Below, one piece after another: positions 26,464 to 34,909 of a DNA stretch of 64,000 bases (position 1 is its first letter; each line of letters opens with the position of its first letter). A program made the translations under genes and the position numbers. The notes under the pieces are model-generated. The model had not been told where the DNA came from. It was given only the letters and a program-made list of their open reading frames with translations, and ran no database searches. Source of the stretch: Anoxybacter fermentans (lineage in GTDB: Bacteria; Bacillota; Halanaerobiia; DY22613); assembly GCF_003991135.1 (NCBI RefSeq), contig NZ_CP016379.1, forward strand, positions 2,294,001 to 2,358,000, given 5' to 3'.

Positions 26464-26595
26464 CTACCCGGTCTTTAATATTTTTAAAGACTCTAGAACT
26501 TTAACACGGCACTCAGGACATAGATCCATCCAAAAACTTTTCTTCTGTTTAAGTCTAATTAACAAAATTTTTTTACACGGTAAACATAATAACAT
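26464..26595 (-). CDS. 43-residue protein with two CxxC motifs
   Basis: An ATG at 26595 with GGGGGGAGGAAA seven bases upstream opens a frame of 43 codons ending with TAG at 26464. The N-terminus MLLCLPCKKILL has a CxxC pair and residues 26-30 read CPECR, a second pair; the part between is basic and hydrophobic. This spacing suits a minimal zinc ribbon or knuckle. A terminator follows. It is divergent from the DUF1540 gene, which is also Cys-rich. No named family was recognised; the strong ribosome site, the paired motifs and the terminator make it a likely real gene. Confidence 0.62.
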   Translation of the reverse strand: MLLCLPCKKILLIRLKQKKSFWMDLCPECRVKVLESLKILKTG

Positions 26596-26740
26596 ATATC
26601 TTTTCCTCCCCCCATTTTTTTCTTTTAGTATAACCATGAACAACTCTTCTCAAACTTTTTTTAATTCTTTTTTTTAAGTGTATAAAATCTGTAAATGGGG
26701 GTAAACATATATAATGATAAAAACTGGAGGTGACAGCTAA

Positions 26741-26932
26741 ATGGCCAAAATCGGTTGCTCGGTACAGAATTGCAAGTATTGGCAAAATGACATTTGTACT
26801 GCTGATGAAATTCAGGTCAACTTAAATGAAAGGTACAACAATACCTATATGGAAATTGGGGTACTTGCCGGCCAAAATGCAGCCAACACCTCACAAGAAA
26901 CCCAATGTAGTACTTTCATTCCAAGAGGGTAA
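26741..26932 (+). CDS. DUF1540-type small cysteine protein
   Basis: A 63-residue protein reading IGCSVQNCKYWQNDICTADEI, matching DUF1540: C6, C11, C19 and a late Cys (QCSTF) form the likely metal site. It has a good ribosome site (GGAGGTGACAGC) and a terminator 11 bases behind the stop. Homologues are common in spore-forming Clostridia; their role is unknown. Confidence 0.85.
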   Translation: MAKIGCSVQNCKYWQNDICTADEIQVNLNERYNNTYMEIGVLAGQNAANTSQETQCSTFIPRG

Positions 26933-26942
26933 TCATCAGAAT

Positions 26943-26986
26943 AATGGAGGGGTCTAATAATTTGATAGCCCCCTCCATTTTTTTTG
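26943..26986 (+). terminator. Terminator of the DUF1540 gene
   Basis: AATGGAGGGG and CCCCCTCCATT form a 10-bp stem with a 14-base loop followed by TTTTTTTT. Confidence 0.9.
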
Positions 26987-27073
26987 CACACCCTGGCCTG
27001 ACCCTACGTATAGTGGTAGAGGGACTTTTATTCTGTAGGGCTAACCCTCCCTGCATTACAAAGGAGTGGGTTA

Positions 27074-27988
27074 ATGTTGAAGATAAATTCCCGATTCTAT
27101 GAAGGAAAAAAAGTATCACTCTTTGCTCTCTTCATCAACAGTTTTCTTGCCATCTTTAAAATAAGTGTCGGATACCTGGCTCATAGCCGGGCCATGATTG
27201 CTGATGGTATTCACTCTGCTTCTGACTCTTTTTCTACAATTATTGTGCTTTTCAGTCTTAGAGTGGCCAGTAAACCTCCTGACTCCTGCCATCCCTACGG
27301 TCATGAACGTTCTGAAACCCTGGCTGCAAATATCTTAGCTTTGAGTTTGATCATAAGCGGCATAATAATTATAAAAGATAATATGGCAAGTATATTTACA
27401 CAAAACTTCTTTTATCCAGAAACAATAAATATCTATGCCGGAATCATTTCTATTATAGCTCAAGAAGGTACTTATCGCTATGCGTTATATGTTGGCCGAA
27501 AGATTAACAGTCCTGCAATTATTGCCGATGCCATGCACCACCGCTCAGATGCTATTTCTTCAATTGCAGCTATTTTCGGAATTATAGCAGCACGAAACGG
27601 ATTACCTATCTTGGATCCCATTGCTGGAATTATAGTTGCAGGAATGATTATCCACATGGGCGGAGAAATTCTTATCGATACCATCCACGAACTAATGGAA
27701 GCCTCACCGGATTCCACCTATCTGACTCAGATTACTAAGATTGCTCAATCCATCAAAAAAGTGAAGGATATAACTGACCTAAAAGTAAGAAAACATGCTG
27801 GTTCTGAAATTATTGAAATGACCATTACAGTAAACCCCAGTTTAAGTGTTGATGAAGGCGATAGAATTGCACATCTGGTGAAAGATCAGATCATCTCTAA
27901 TATTGATAATCATCAGATTAAAGAAGTTTTCATCCACGTAGATCCCCATCAAGTCAAATCTTACCAAAAAGAAGTAAACAGCCAATAG
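27074..27988 (+). CDS. Cation diffusion facilitator family transporter
   Basis: A 304-residue CDF protein with six membrane helices and a cytoplasmic C-terminal domain. The transport-site Asp and His residues are in MIADGIHSASDSFS (DxxxSxxD, with His) and in IIADAMHHRSDAISS; the family segment HPYGHERSETLA follows helix 2. It exports divalent metals (zinc, manganese or iron) from the cytoplasm. The ATG has AAGGAGTGGG upstream. Its last 35 bases overlap the convergent GDT1-type gene. The dipolar DD/HD pair does not fix the metal. Confidence 0.9.
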   Translation: MLKINSRFYEGKKVSLFALFINSFLAIFKISVGYLAHSRAMIADGIHSASDSFSTIIVLFSLRVASKPPDSCHPYGHERSETLAANILALSLIISGIIIIKDNMASIFTQNFFYPETINIYAGIISIIAQEGTYRYALYVGRKINSPAIIADAMHHRSDAISSIAAIFGIIAARNGLPILDPIAGIIVAGMIIHMGGEILIDTIHELMEASPDSTYLTQITKIAQSIKKVKDITDLKVRKHAGSEIIEMTITVNPSLSVDEGDRIAHLVKDQIISNIDNHQIKEVFIHVDPHQVKSYQKEVNSQ

Positions 27989-28226
27989 CAATAAAAGCAA
28001 TCCCTGCAGCTACCTGAATATAGTTAGCGGGGATTATTTTATTTAAAAGAAAACCCAGGGCCACCCCTAAAAAAGTTGAACAAACAAGAGCCAAAGCCGC
28101 ACCGAAAAAAACGGCTTTTGGAGATTTATTTTGGGATACTAAAAGCATGGTGGCCAATTGGGTTTTGTCTCCCAACTCTGCCAGAAAGACCAAGCCAAAT
28201 GTTGTTAATAATGTTTTCCAGAACAA
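27954..28226 (-). CDS. GDT1/TMEM165-type transporter, half-size
   Basis: A 90-residue protein with three membrane helices and one copy of the family motif ELGDKTQLAT. Full-length members have two such motifs (about 190-200 residues), whereas small bacterial members act as pairs or homo-oligomers. The family exports manganese or calcium. The start is a TTG at 28226 with AGAGAGGTGG upstream, inside the end of the preceding small membrane protein gene, so both are coupled. Lying opposite a CDF metal exporter supports a metal role. Confidence 0.8.
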   Translation of the reverse strand: MFWKTLLTTFGLVFLAELGDKTQLATMLLVSQNKSPKAVFFGAALALVCSTFLGVALGFLLNKIIPANYIQVAAGIAFIAIGCLLLFGKI

Positions 28227-28507
28227 TTAAACCACCTCTCTTTTTCACACTCTACCCCTTTATTTTTACCACCTATAGAAATAATACTTCGTATTACCCA
28301 GCATAATACCACTCCGATAGGAAGGCTTAGACAAAAAAACAAACCGTCCGGGATTGAGTCGATAAAGATTTCGAAAAAACAAATCATATAACCAGCAAGA
28401 AAAACAGGTAGCCCTAAAGTTATCCCAAAAACAAAGGGTAGATTCATAAAATAGGGTATCCAGGCCAGTAAACCCCAAGATAAACCCAACGTCCAGACTT
28501 TCCCCAT
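28205..28507 (-). CDS. Small membrane protein coupled to the GDT1-type gene
   Basis: About 100 residues starting MGKVWTLGLSWGLLAW at an ATG (28507) with GGAGG eight bases upstream. It contains three hydrophobic stretches and a hydrophilic, Cys-containing tail (ECEKERW). Its end overlaps the GDT1-type start by 22 bases. No family was recognised; genomic coupling suggests an accessory subunit, but this is a guess. Confidence 0.6.
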   Translation of the reverse strand: MGKVWTLGLSWGLLAWIPYFMNLPFVFGITLGLPVFLAGYMICFFEIFIDSIPDGLFFCLSLPIGVVLCWVIRSIISIGGKNKGVECEKERWFNCSGKHY

Positions 28508-28623
28508 TCTCTCAACCTCCATCTTAATCCCCCTTTTTCTATGTCTATTTCTGAAATATAATAAATATTCACCCGACCAGATAGTAAAATCTGACGCTTT
28601 AAATTTAATAGTCCTTTAAAAAT

Positions 28624-28664
28624 TAAACTAAAAAAAACCTGAAGCAAACTGCTCCAGGTTTTTT
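28624..28664 (-). terminator. Terminator of the former etfA gene
   Basis: On the minus strand AACCTGGAGCA and GCTTCAGGTT pair around GTTT and are followed by TTTTTTT. It remains intact although the gene before it has decayed. Confidence 0.75.
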
Positions 28665-29275
28665 CATTGCTCTTTTAAAGCTCCAATTACTTTTTGAACT
28701 ACCTGATATACATCACCAACAATACCATAATCAGCTACTTAAAGACTAGCACGTTTGTATTACAATTATTTTGGAATTGCTCATACCTGCTAGATGCTGA
28801 ATAGCTCCAGAAATTCCGCAGGCTATATAAAGATCAGGTTGAACCGTCTTCCCTGTCTGTCCTACCTGATGCTCGTGACCAATCCAACCACAATCGACAC
28901 AGGCACGGTGAGAAACGACTTCACCACCCAGAACGTCAACTAACTTTTTAATAAACTTAAAACCTTCAGGGCTTCCTAAACCACGACCACCGGAGAAAAT
29001 GATCTTAGCTTCTTCCAGATCAACACTCTTTTCAGCCTCTTTTTTACAATCCCTTTTATCTTTATATTAATTTCCAACTCTGAAAAATCAGTTTTTAATT
29101 CAATAATCTCACCCTGTCGTCTAATGTCAGGTTTAGATTTTTATGATCATCAGTTCCAATTTGCCAATTCTGGCTATAATATGCATTCTGGTATTTTCAA
29201 TCATTTCTATCACGAATTAGTTTTATAAAATCAACAAAGTATTGTGCTTAAAAATTATTTTAACATACTATTTAT
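28665..29275 (-). pseudogene. etfA: Electron transfer flavoprotein alpha subunit, decayed
   Basis: The minus strand still encodes the FAD-binding C-terminal domain of Etf[21 protein letters not shown], then [20 protein letters not shown] and [17 protein letters not shown]. After [10 protein letters not shown] there is a stop, the loop normally reading NKDPDAPIF is lost, and the end VADYGIVGDVYQVV resumes in another frame. Upstream, a frameshift near 29050 separates this from [20 protein letters not shown]. No start codon or N-terminal domain remains, and no etfB is next to it. Confidence 0.85.
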
Positions 29276-29366
29276 ATTACATCAATTAAAGAAGTCGCAT
29301 AACTGTCTCGCCGCATCTTTTCTAGAGCATTTACTGACTTTTTAAATTTACTCATTAGAAAATGAA

Positions 29367-29392
29367 AAAATCTCCCTGAATAGGGAGATTTA
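29367..29392 (-). terminator. Terminator of the glucan operon
   Basis: AAATCTCCCT and AGGGAGATTT pair around five bases; on the minus strand the stem is followed by TTTTCATTTTC. The stem overlaps the stop codon of the GH35 gene. Confidence 0.85.
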
Positions 29393-31780
29393 ATCAATAT
29401 CAATAAAAACATCTACAAGCACTTCCTCCTGATTTGAATCCAGATCCAGATTGATGAATATATCATCACCCTGACCTTCAACTTTTAACACTCGCCTACC
29501 ATCTATTTCTATTCGAGTAGTTGATTTCCCGGTTAATTTAATGATCCCCTGAGTAGATCCATTACCAGCAACAGCCAGAGAAAAACCATTTTGATTACAA
29601 TCAATAGACAGAATCTCTACAGTAGAATATTCAATAATTAAATCATCTGTAAGGGGAATATTCCAGGGTAGAATTAGTCCACTGCGCGGATTTAGTGTTA
29701 TTTCATGACCATCAAATAGTTCTTTATTTTTCCTTAATATCTTAAACTTTTGGGGAATGTCATCATAATTCAGCACTGATATAAATCCTTTCTCATTTTC
29801 CACTCTGGCAACTATCGAGATATTATCATTATCAGTTAAAAATTCCTGTTCGATCCCCAATTCTAAAGCCAGGTCTTTTATAATTCCAATCTGATAATTG
29901 TACATATGATTAAAGCCAAAACCCAAAACTACTACTTCCCCTTTACCAACAGTTTTTCTGATTCCGCAAATACCCCTAGACTTATCCAGACAAACCAGTG
30001 AAATAGTGTTTTCATCTTCTTTAAAAAGGTACGGATTCATAACCGAAAAACTCCTATATCCTTTATAAGAGGCCAGATAACGCCCATTCAATCTATCTTC
30101 CACTTTGATTTGCAAAGCATCTTTTAGAATTGTCGCCCGCTTTCCTACCATATTTTTAACAGGTACATGCGGAAAAAGGATTAATTTACCACCATTTTGC
30201 ACATATTGTACCAACTTTTGTTGGATATCCTCTACCATCATCTCTTGAGCAAAAACCCATAAGGTCTTACACTCCATCAATTCTTCTAAGCTGACTTTTA
30301 ATAGATCATGGGCTTGAAAATGAAGGTTAGCACAGATAAGAAGGCGAATTATTCCGTCAAAGAAGAAATTTTCCCGTTCATGAATTAATTTAGAGACTTC
30401 TTCTCCTTTATTAAGTTCTTCAGTCTCAGTCATATAATAATCTGGATAAAAACCTACATGTGTTACAACCTTCTTTCTAGTCCTGACAAACTGTCGTCCA
30501 AAAGTTTTGAAAAACCTCCCCATCCGACGTGCATTAAAAAAGCTGGGTCTCTTATCTCCATTTGAAGCAAGAGGAGCCTGCCACTCATGGTATCTACCAA
30601 ATTCACCAATACCCTCTAAATTAACCCCGCCAGCAAACATATAATAATTTAAAGCATTCATACCGTGGGCAACACAGGTTCTGGTATTGAGTTCTAAATC
30701 CTGAGGATAAATACGGGGTCTATCAGCAAGTCTCCCTGCTTGAAACTCTGCTGAAAAGAGAGGAATTTCTATATTCTGAATTGCCTTTGTAAATTCTGAA
30801 GCAATAACCAGATCATGAAAGGTATCATAACCAATTCTACCAGGATAAAAATCTCCTGCCAGTACTGTTTGGGGAAGCTCAGATATGGAATATAATTGAG
30901 ATAATCCTATAGGATAATCGATTCCCCGGCTATATAATGAATAGTCTTTGAAGCCATGAACATTAATTAAAATTGGTACATCAATACCCTCTTTTTTTGC
31001 ATAAGCAGTCAGCTCTTCTACATACTTCTTTATATACCAGCGCCAGAATAAACCCCAATCCCGGCTAAAAATAGATTGATTACAGATTGCTTCCGGAGAA
31101 ATTTCTTTATAATCTTCAAGATTAGTTCCATAAGTTTTATTTAATTGTTCCATATTTCCATATTTGTTTTGGAGAAATTTGAGAAAATACGTCCAGGTTA
31201 TATGTGAGTAATCCGATTTCCCGGAAACCCAATTAAGCATACCAATTTCATTACATAATTGAACCATTATAATATTTCCGTTTCTGGAAATCAATCTTTC
31301 CTTTATAATAGGCATAACCATTCTATACCAATCTCTCACCTTATTAAGGTAAGTAGGATGTAAATATGATACAACCGCAAGAGGATGGAGAGAACCATTT
31401 TTATCTCTGGCAATAATTTCGGGATAATTTTTTAATAACCACCCGGGAAGTCCATAATTGACCAATTCAGCCATTACATAAGGGCCAGGCCGAACAATTG
31501 TATAAAAACCCATCTCATGACAGAGATCGAGAAAACCAACTACATCCCGCTGATGATGGGTTTTTCCGGTTAAATCAACCTTTCCCTCATAAGGCTCATG
31601 CCAGATCCAGGGAATGTATGTGCTTACCAGATTACACCCCGCTTCTTTTACCTTTTGTAAGCGATCCTGCCATTCCCCTTTTGGAATCCTAAAGTAATGT
31701 ACTTCTGCGCCGTACAAAAATTCCGGCTTTCCATCTATTTTAAAATATCCATCTTCAAATTCTACTCTATTTGTTACCAT
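29390..31780 (-). CDS. GH35-family glycoside hydrolase or transglycosylase
   Basis: A 796-residue protein with an N-terminal TIM barrel of the GH35 type: YGAEVHYFRIPKGEW, TYIPWIWHEPYEG, RPGPYVMAEL, the acid/base Glu in VQLCNEIGML and the nucleophile Glu in FSAEFQAGR. A GATase-like domain (residues about 440-560, KLILFPHVPV) and a beta-rich C-terminus follow. There is no signal peptide, so it works on imported sugar in the cytoplasm. GH35 usually means beta-galactosidase, but one characterised member from Ignavibacterium is a 1,2-beta-oligoglucan glucosyltransferase. In an operon with GH144 and GH94 the latter kind of activity is worth considering. Confidence 0.85.
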   Translation of the reverse strand: MVTNRVEFEDGYFKIDGKPEFLYGAEVHYFRIPKGEWQDRLQKVKEAGCNLVSTYIPWIWHEPYEGKVDLTGKTHHQRDVVGFLDLCHEMGFYTIVRPGPYVMAELVNYGLPGWLLKNYPEIIARDKNGSLHPLAVVSYLHPTYLNKVRDWYRMVMPIIKERLISRNGNIIMVQLCNEIGMLNWVSGKSDYSHITWTYFLKFLQNKYGNMEQLNKTYGTNLEDYKEISPEAICNQSIFSRDWGLFWRWYIKKYVEELTAYAKKEGIDVPILINVHGFKDYSLYSRGIDYPIGLSQLYSISELPQTVLAGDFYPGRIGYDTFHDLVIASEFTKAIQNIEIPLFSAEFQAGRLADRPRIYPQDLELNTRTCVAHGMNALNYYMFAGGVNLEGIGEFGRYHEWQAPLASNGDKRPSFFNARRMGRFFKTFGRQFVRTRKKVVTHVGFYPDYYMTETEELNKGEEVSKLIHERENFFFDGIIRLLICANLHFQAHDLLKVSLEELMECKTLWVFAQEMMVEDIQQKLVQYVQNGGKLILFPHVPVKNMVGKRATILKDALQIKVEDRLNGRYLASYKGYRSFSVMNPYLFKEDENTISLVCLDKSRGICGIRKTVGKGEVVVLGFGFNHMYNYQIGIIKDLALELGIEQEFLTDNDNISIVARVENEKGFISVLNYDDIPQKFKILRKNKELFDGHEITLNPRSGLILPWNIPLTDDLIIEYSTVEILSIDCNQNGFSLAVAGNGSTQGIIKLTGKSTTRIEIDGRRVLKVEGQGDDIFINLDLDSNQEEVLVDVFIDID

Positions 31781-31810
31781 TCTGTTTCCTCCTTTGCTGT
31801 TCCGGTATAG

Positions 31811-32641
31811 CTAACCCTTTAATCCCGATAAAGTTATCCCACGAATAAAATATTTTTGTGCCATAAGAAAGACAATAATTACGGGCAAGACAACAATCAC
31901 CGCTCCTGCCATCTGTAATCCATATTCAGTTTGATACTGACCTCCCAAATTAGCAATAGCTACTGGAAGAGTGTACATCTTTTCATCTGTTGCAATAATC
32001 AATGGCCATAAAAATGAATTCCACGAACCCGTAAAGTTAAAGATTCCTAAAGTTGCCAGGGCAGGTTTGCAAAGTGGTAAAATAATCTTGAAAAAGATAT
32101 ATAACTCACTTGCCCCATCAATCCTGGCCGCTTCTAATAGCTCGTCTGGAATAGTCCTTATAAATTGCCGCATAAAGAAGATACTAAAAGCACTTGCTAA
32201 CCCGGGTAAAATCAATCCCAGATAGGAGTTTAGCAATCCCAATTTTTTTAGCAACAAAAACACCGGAATCATTGTAATCTGGCCTGGTATCATCAAGGTT
32301 CCCAACAACCCCAAAAATAATTTATCCCTCCCTGGAAACTGAAACTTGGCAAAAGCATAGCCAGCCATTGAACAGATCAATAAAGAGAGGGTAGTAATTG
32401 AAAAAGCCACAATAATCGTATTCTTAAAAGGTGTCAAAAAATCTAATGTCTGAAATAGTTTGGTGTAATTGATCAGGGTTGGATTATTAGGAATCCAATC
32501 GGGCGGAAAACGAAAAATCGCCTTTGTACTTTTAAAAGATGTGGACAACATCCATAGAAATGGGGCAATCATAACAATCAAACCCAACAATACCACCAGA
32601 TGAACAATTATCTTTTCTATTAAAAAAATTTTTTCTTTCAT
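31811..32641 (-). CDS. Sugar ABC importer permease (MalG type)
   Basis: A 276-residue permease of the CUT1 class with six membrane spans. The cytoplasmic coupling motif is present as EAARIDGASELYIFFKIILPL, matching the EAA loop. It lies 30 bases before the GH35 start and 68 bases after the partner permease. With 32710-33600 it forms the channel of an oligosaccharide importer; the ATPase is not encoded here, which is usual because CUT1 systems share an MsmK/MalK-type ATPase. Confidence 0.92.
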   Translation of the reverse strand: MKEKIFLIEKIIVHLVVLLGLIVMIAPFLWMLSTSFKSTKAIFRFPPDWIPNNPTLINYTKLFQTLDFLTPFKNTIIVAFSITTLSLLICSMAGYAFAKFQFPGRDKLFLGLLGTLMIPGQITMIPVFLLLKKLGLLNSYLGLILPGLASAFSIFFMRQFIRTIPDELLEAARIDGASELYIFFKIILPLCKPALATLGIFNFTGSWNSFLWPLIIATDEKMYTLPVAIANLGGQYQTEYGLQMAGAVIVVLPVIIVFLMAQKYFIRGITLSGLKG

Positions 32642-32709
32642 AAATTTCTCGCCTTAAACCTTTTATAAGGTTAACAGGCAATTTTTCACCTCCATAATTA
32701 TTAAAATCA

Positions 32710-33600
32710 CTAGTATTGAATTTCCTCATCTCTAAATTTCATCTGAATCAATGTAGCCACAAATATGATACCAAAAAGAACATAGGCAATTGCAGAAGCA
32801 TAACCCAGATTGAAAAACTTAAATCCCTGTCTATACATATAGAGAACTATAGATAAAGTTGAATTTAACGGTCCACCATCAGTTAACATATACGGTTCTG
32901 CAAAGAGCTGAAGATAACCAATCAAAGTCATAACGGTAACAAAAAAAGTAGTGGGTCGTAATAATGGAATAGTGATATGAAATAACTGCTGCCAGCGATT
33001 GGCACCATCAATTTGAGCAGCTTCATAAAGATGTTCCGGGATATTTTGTAATCCAGCAAGAAAGATAATGATGTTATAACCCAAACCCTTCCAGACAACT
33101 AACATAATTATAGCTGGCATTGCCCATCTGGGGTCTCCCAACCAGCTAGGACCAGTAATTCCAAAAAGACTTAATGCCCAGTTTAAAATTCCATAACGGG
33201 GATTTAAAACCCATTTCCAGACAACAGCAATAGCTACTGTTGTGGTAATATGGGGCAGATAAAAACCAACCCGGAATAGATTCCTTCCAATAATATCCGG
33301 CCTATTTAATAAAATAGCAAATGATAAGGAAAATATAATTGCACAGGGAACCCCAATTGCTACAAAATACAAGGTGTTTTTTAAAGCTTTCCAGAAAAGT
33401 TCATCATTTAATAATTTTCGGTAATTTTCCAGACCTATAAATTTAGCTTTGCTCCAATCTACCAGAGCAAAAACATTAAAATCGGTCAGACTGAGATAAA
33501 AGGAAACAAAAATCGGAAGTATCATAAAAATCAACATCAAAACCAATGCTGGTGCTAAAAATAATAATGGTACTTTTATATCCTTTTTCATTTTATACAT
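32710..33600 (-). CDS. Sugar ABC importer permease (MalF/UgpA type)
   Basis: A 296-residue CUT1 permease with six spans and the EAA loop YEAAQIDGANRWQQLFHITIPL. The N-terminus MKKDIKVPLLFLAPALVLM is typical. It pairs with the MalG-type protein. It follows the binding-protein gene after a hairpin at 33626-33649. Confidence 0.92.
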   Translation of the reverse strand: MYKMKKDIKVPLLFLAPALVLMLIFMILPIFVSFYLSLTDFNVFALVDWSKAKFIGLENYRKLLNDELFWKALKNTLYFVAIGVPCAIIFSLSFAILLNRPDIIGRNLFRVGFYLPHITTTVAIAVVWKWVLNPRYGILNWALSLFGITGPSWLGDPRWAMPAIIMLVVWKGLGYNIIIFLAGLQNIPEHLYEAAQIDGANRWQQLFHITIPLLRPTTFFVTVMTLIGYLQLFAEPYMLTDGGPLNSTLSIVLYMYRQGFKFFNLGYASAIAYVLFGIIFVATLIQMKFRDEEIQY

Positions 33601-33625
33601 CTCCCACCTAATATAATGAGCTTCT

Positions 33626-33649
33626 GACCCCTCCTTTTAGGAGGGGCCA
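33626..33649 (-). other. Hairpin between binding-protein and permease genes
   Basis: GACCCCTCC and GGAGGGGCC pair around four bases; no T-run follows on the minus strand. Such hairpins behind a sugar-binding-protein gene usually protect the upstream message and lower permease expression. Confidence 0.65.
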
Positions 33650-33676
33650 GTCAGGATTAACCAGAATCTATACCTA

Positions 33677-34879
33677 TCAGAGTACTCCCTCAATATCTCT
33701 GGCTAAAGCCTCTGCTGCTTCTTTTGGAGTCTTTTCTCCATAACATGCCTCCTGAACACGCCGTTGGATGAATGATTCAATCTGAGCCCATTGAGGAATA
33801 TTAATAGGCGCCTTGGCATCCTTTAATTGTTCTCCGAAAACTTGCATCATTTCTAAATTATTAAAATAGGTATCTTCCCAGGCCCACTTATTGGCAGGTA
33901 AACAGCCGGAGATTTTAAACCACTCAACCTGATTTTGTGCCTCGGTCATAAATTCAATAAATTTCCAGGCTGCTTCCTTATGTTTTGAATCTTTAAAGAT
34001 AACCAGATTGCATCCACCAATAAAGGAAGTACGGCTTTTCTTTTCCGGCATCAAAGCAACTGACCATTTACCATCAATTTCCGGTACCTGCTCATGAGTA
34101 AGATTTACCATCCAGGGTCCACTGAAATACATAGGCATCCTTCCAGCTGCAAATTCCTGAAATAAATTAGTACCCTGAGCATCAATAGGTGCTAGACCTT
34201 CTTTAAATAGTTTGACATAGAATTCCAAAGCTTCCACAAAGGCCGGTTCAGTCACAGCAACTTCACCATTTTCGTCAAGAATCCGACCACCATTTTGCCA
34301 GACAAATGGCATAAACTCTTGATAATTATTGGTAGATAATGCTAGACCATAACCACCATCTGCAGCCAATTTACGTGCCACATCTTCTAGTTCCTCCCAG
34401 GTCCGCGGAGGATGATCATAACCTACTTCAGCCAACAAATCTGTACGATAAAATAAGACACGGGTATCTACATACCAGGGAATACCATAAAGCTTCCCAT
34501 CAACAATATTGGTATTTAAAGAACCCTCAAAGAAATCATCCTCTTTGATTACCTTTGAGTTTTTAAGATAGTTACTGACATCTTCAAAAACTCCAATTGA
34601 TCCAAATTCAGCCATCCAGGTTGTCCCCATCTGAGCAACATCAGGTACAGTACCACCTGCAATAGCTGTAATTAACTTATCATGAGCACTGCTCCAGGGT
34701 ATAGCCTGAACCTTTACTTTTAACCCCGGATACGCTTTTTCAAATTTCTCTACCATCGCACCAATCTTTTTAGCTTCCGCCCCCATCGCCCAGACCGTAA
34801 TGGTCTCAGCTGCAAAGGCTGATAATGTACTGAACAGGATAATGCCCAATAACAGTATTAAAATTAAGGCTTTTTTCAT
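33677..34879 (-). CDS. Sugar ABC importer, extracellular solute-binding protein
   Basis: A 400-residue family 1 solute-binding protein. A signal peptide (ALILILLLGIILFSTLSAFA) precedes the mature start ETITVWAMGAEA. Family segments include PDVAQMGTTWMAEFG, GIPWYVDTRVLFYRTDLL and KEAAWKFIEFMTEAQNQVEW. No lipobox Cys follows the signal, so it may be free rather than lipid-anchored, or held by the uncleaved helix. It captures the oligosaccharides released by the secreted glucanase encoded just upstream. Confidence 0.92.
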   Translation of the reverse strand: MKKALILILLLGIILFSTLSAFAAETITVWAMGAEAKKIGAMVEKFEKAYPGLKVKVQAIPWSSAHDKLITAIAGGTVPDVAQMGTTWMAEFGSIGVFEDVSNYLKNSKVIKEDDFFEGSLNTNIVDGKLYGIPWYVDTRVLFYRTDLLAEVGYDHPPRTWEELEDVARKLAADGGYGLALSTNNYQEFMPFVWQNGGRILDENGEVAVTEPAFVEALEFYVKLFKEGLAPIDAQGTNLFQEFAAGRMPMYFSGPWMVNLTHEQVPEIDGKWSVALMPEKKSRTSFIGGCNLVIFKDSKHKEAAWKFIEFMTEAQNQVEWFKISGCLPANKWAWEDTYFNNLEMMQVFGEQLKDAKAPINIPQWAQIESFIQRRVQEACYGEKTPKEAAEALARDIEGVL

Positions 34880-34909
34880 GCATATCCCTCCTGGATAGTG
34901 ATTTTTATT

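Noticed and set aside
26573-26785. 70-codon minus-strand open frame opposite the DUF1540 gene
   Set aside because: It crosses the start and ribosome site of the 43-codon gene and the DUF1540 gene in the wrong frame and has no ribosome site of its own.
26987-27073. Manganese riboswitch (yybP-ykoY type) before the cation diffusion facilitator gene
   Set aside because: The leader has GC-rich inverted pieces (AGGGCTAACCCT) but the conserved core of that riboswitch was not found.
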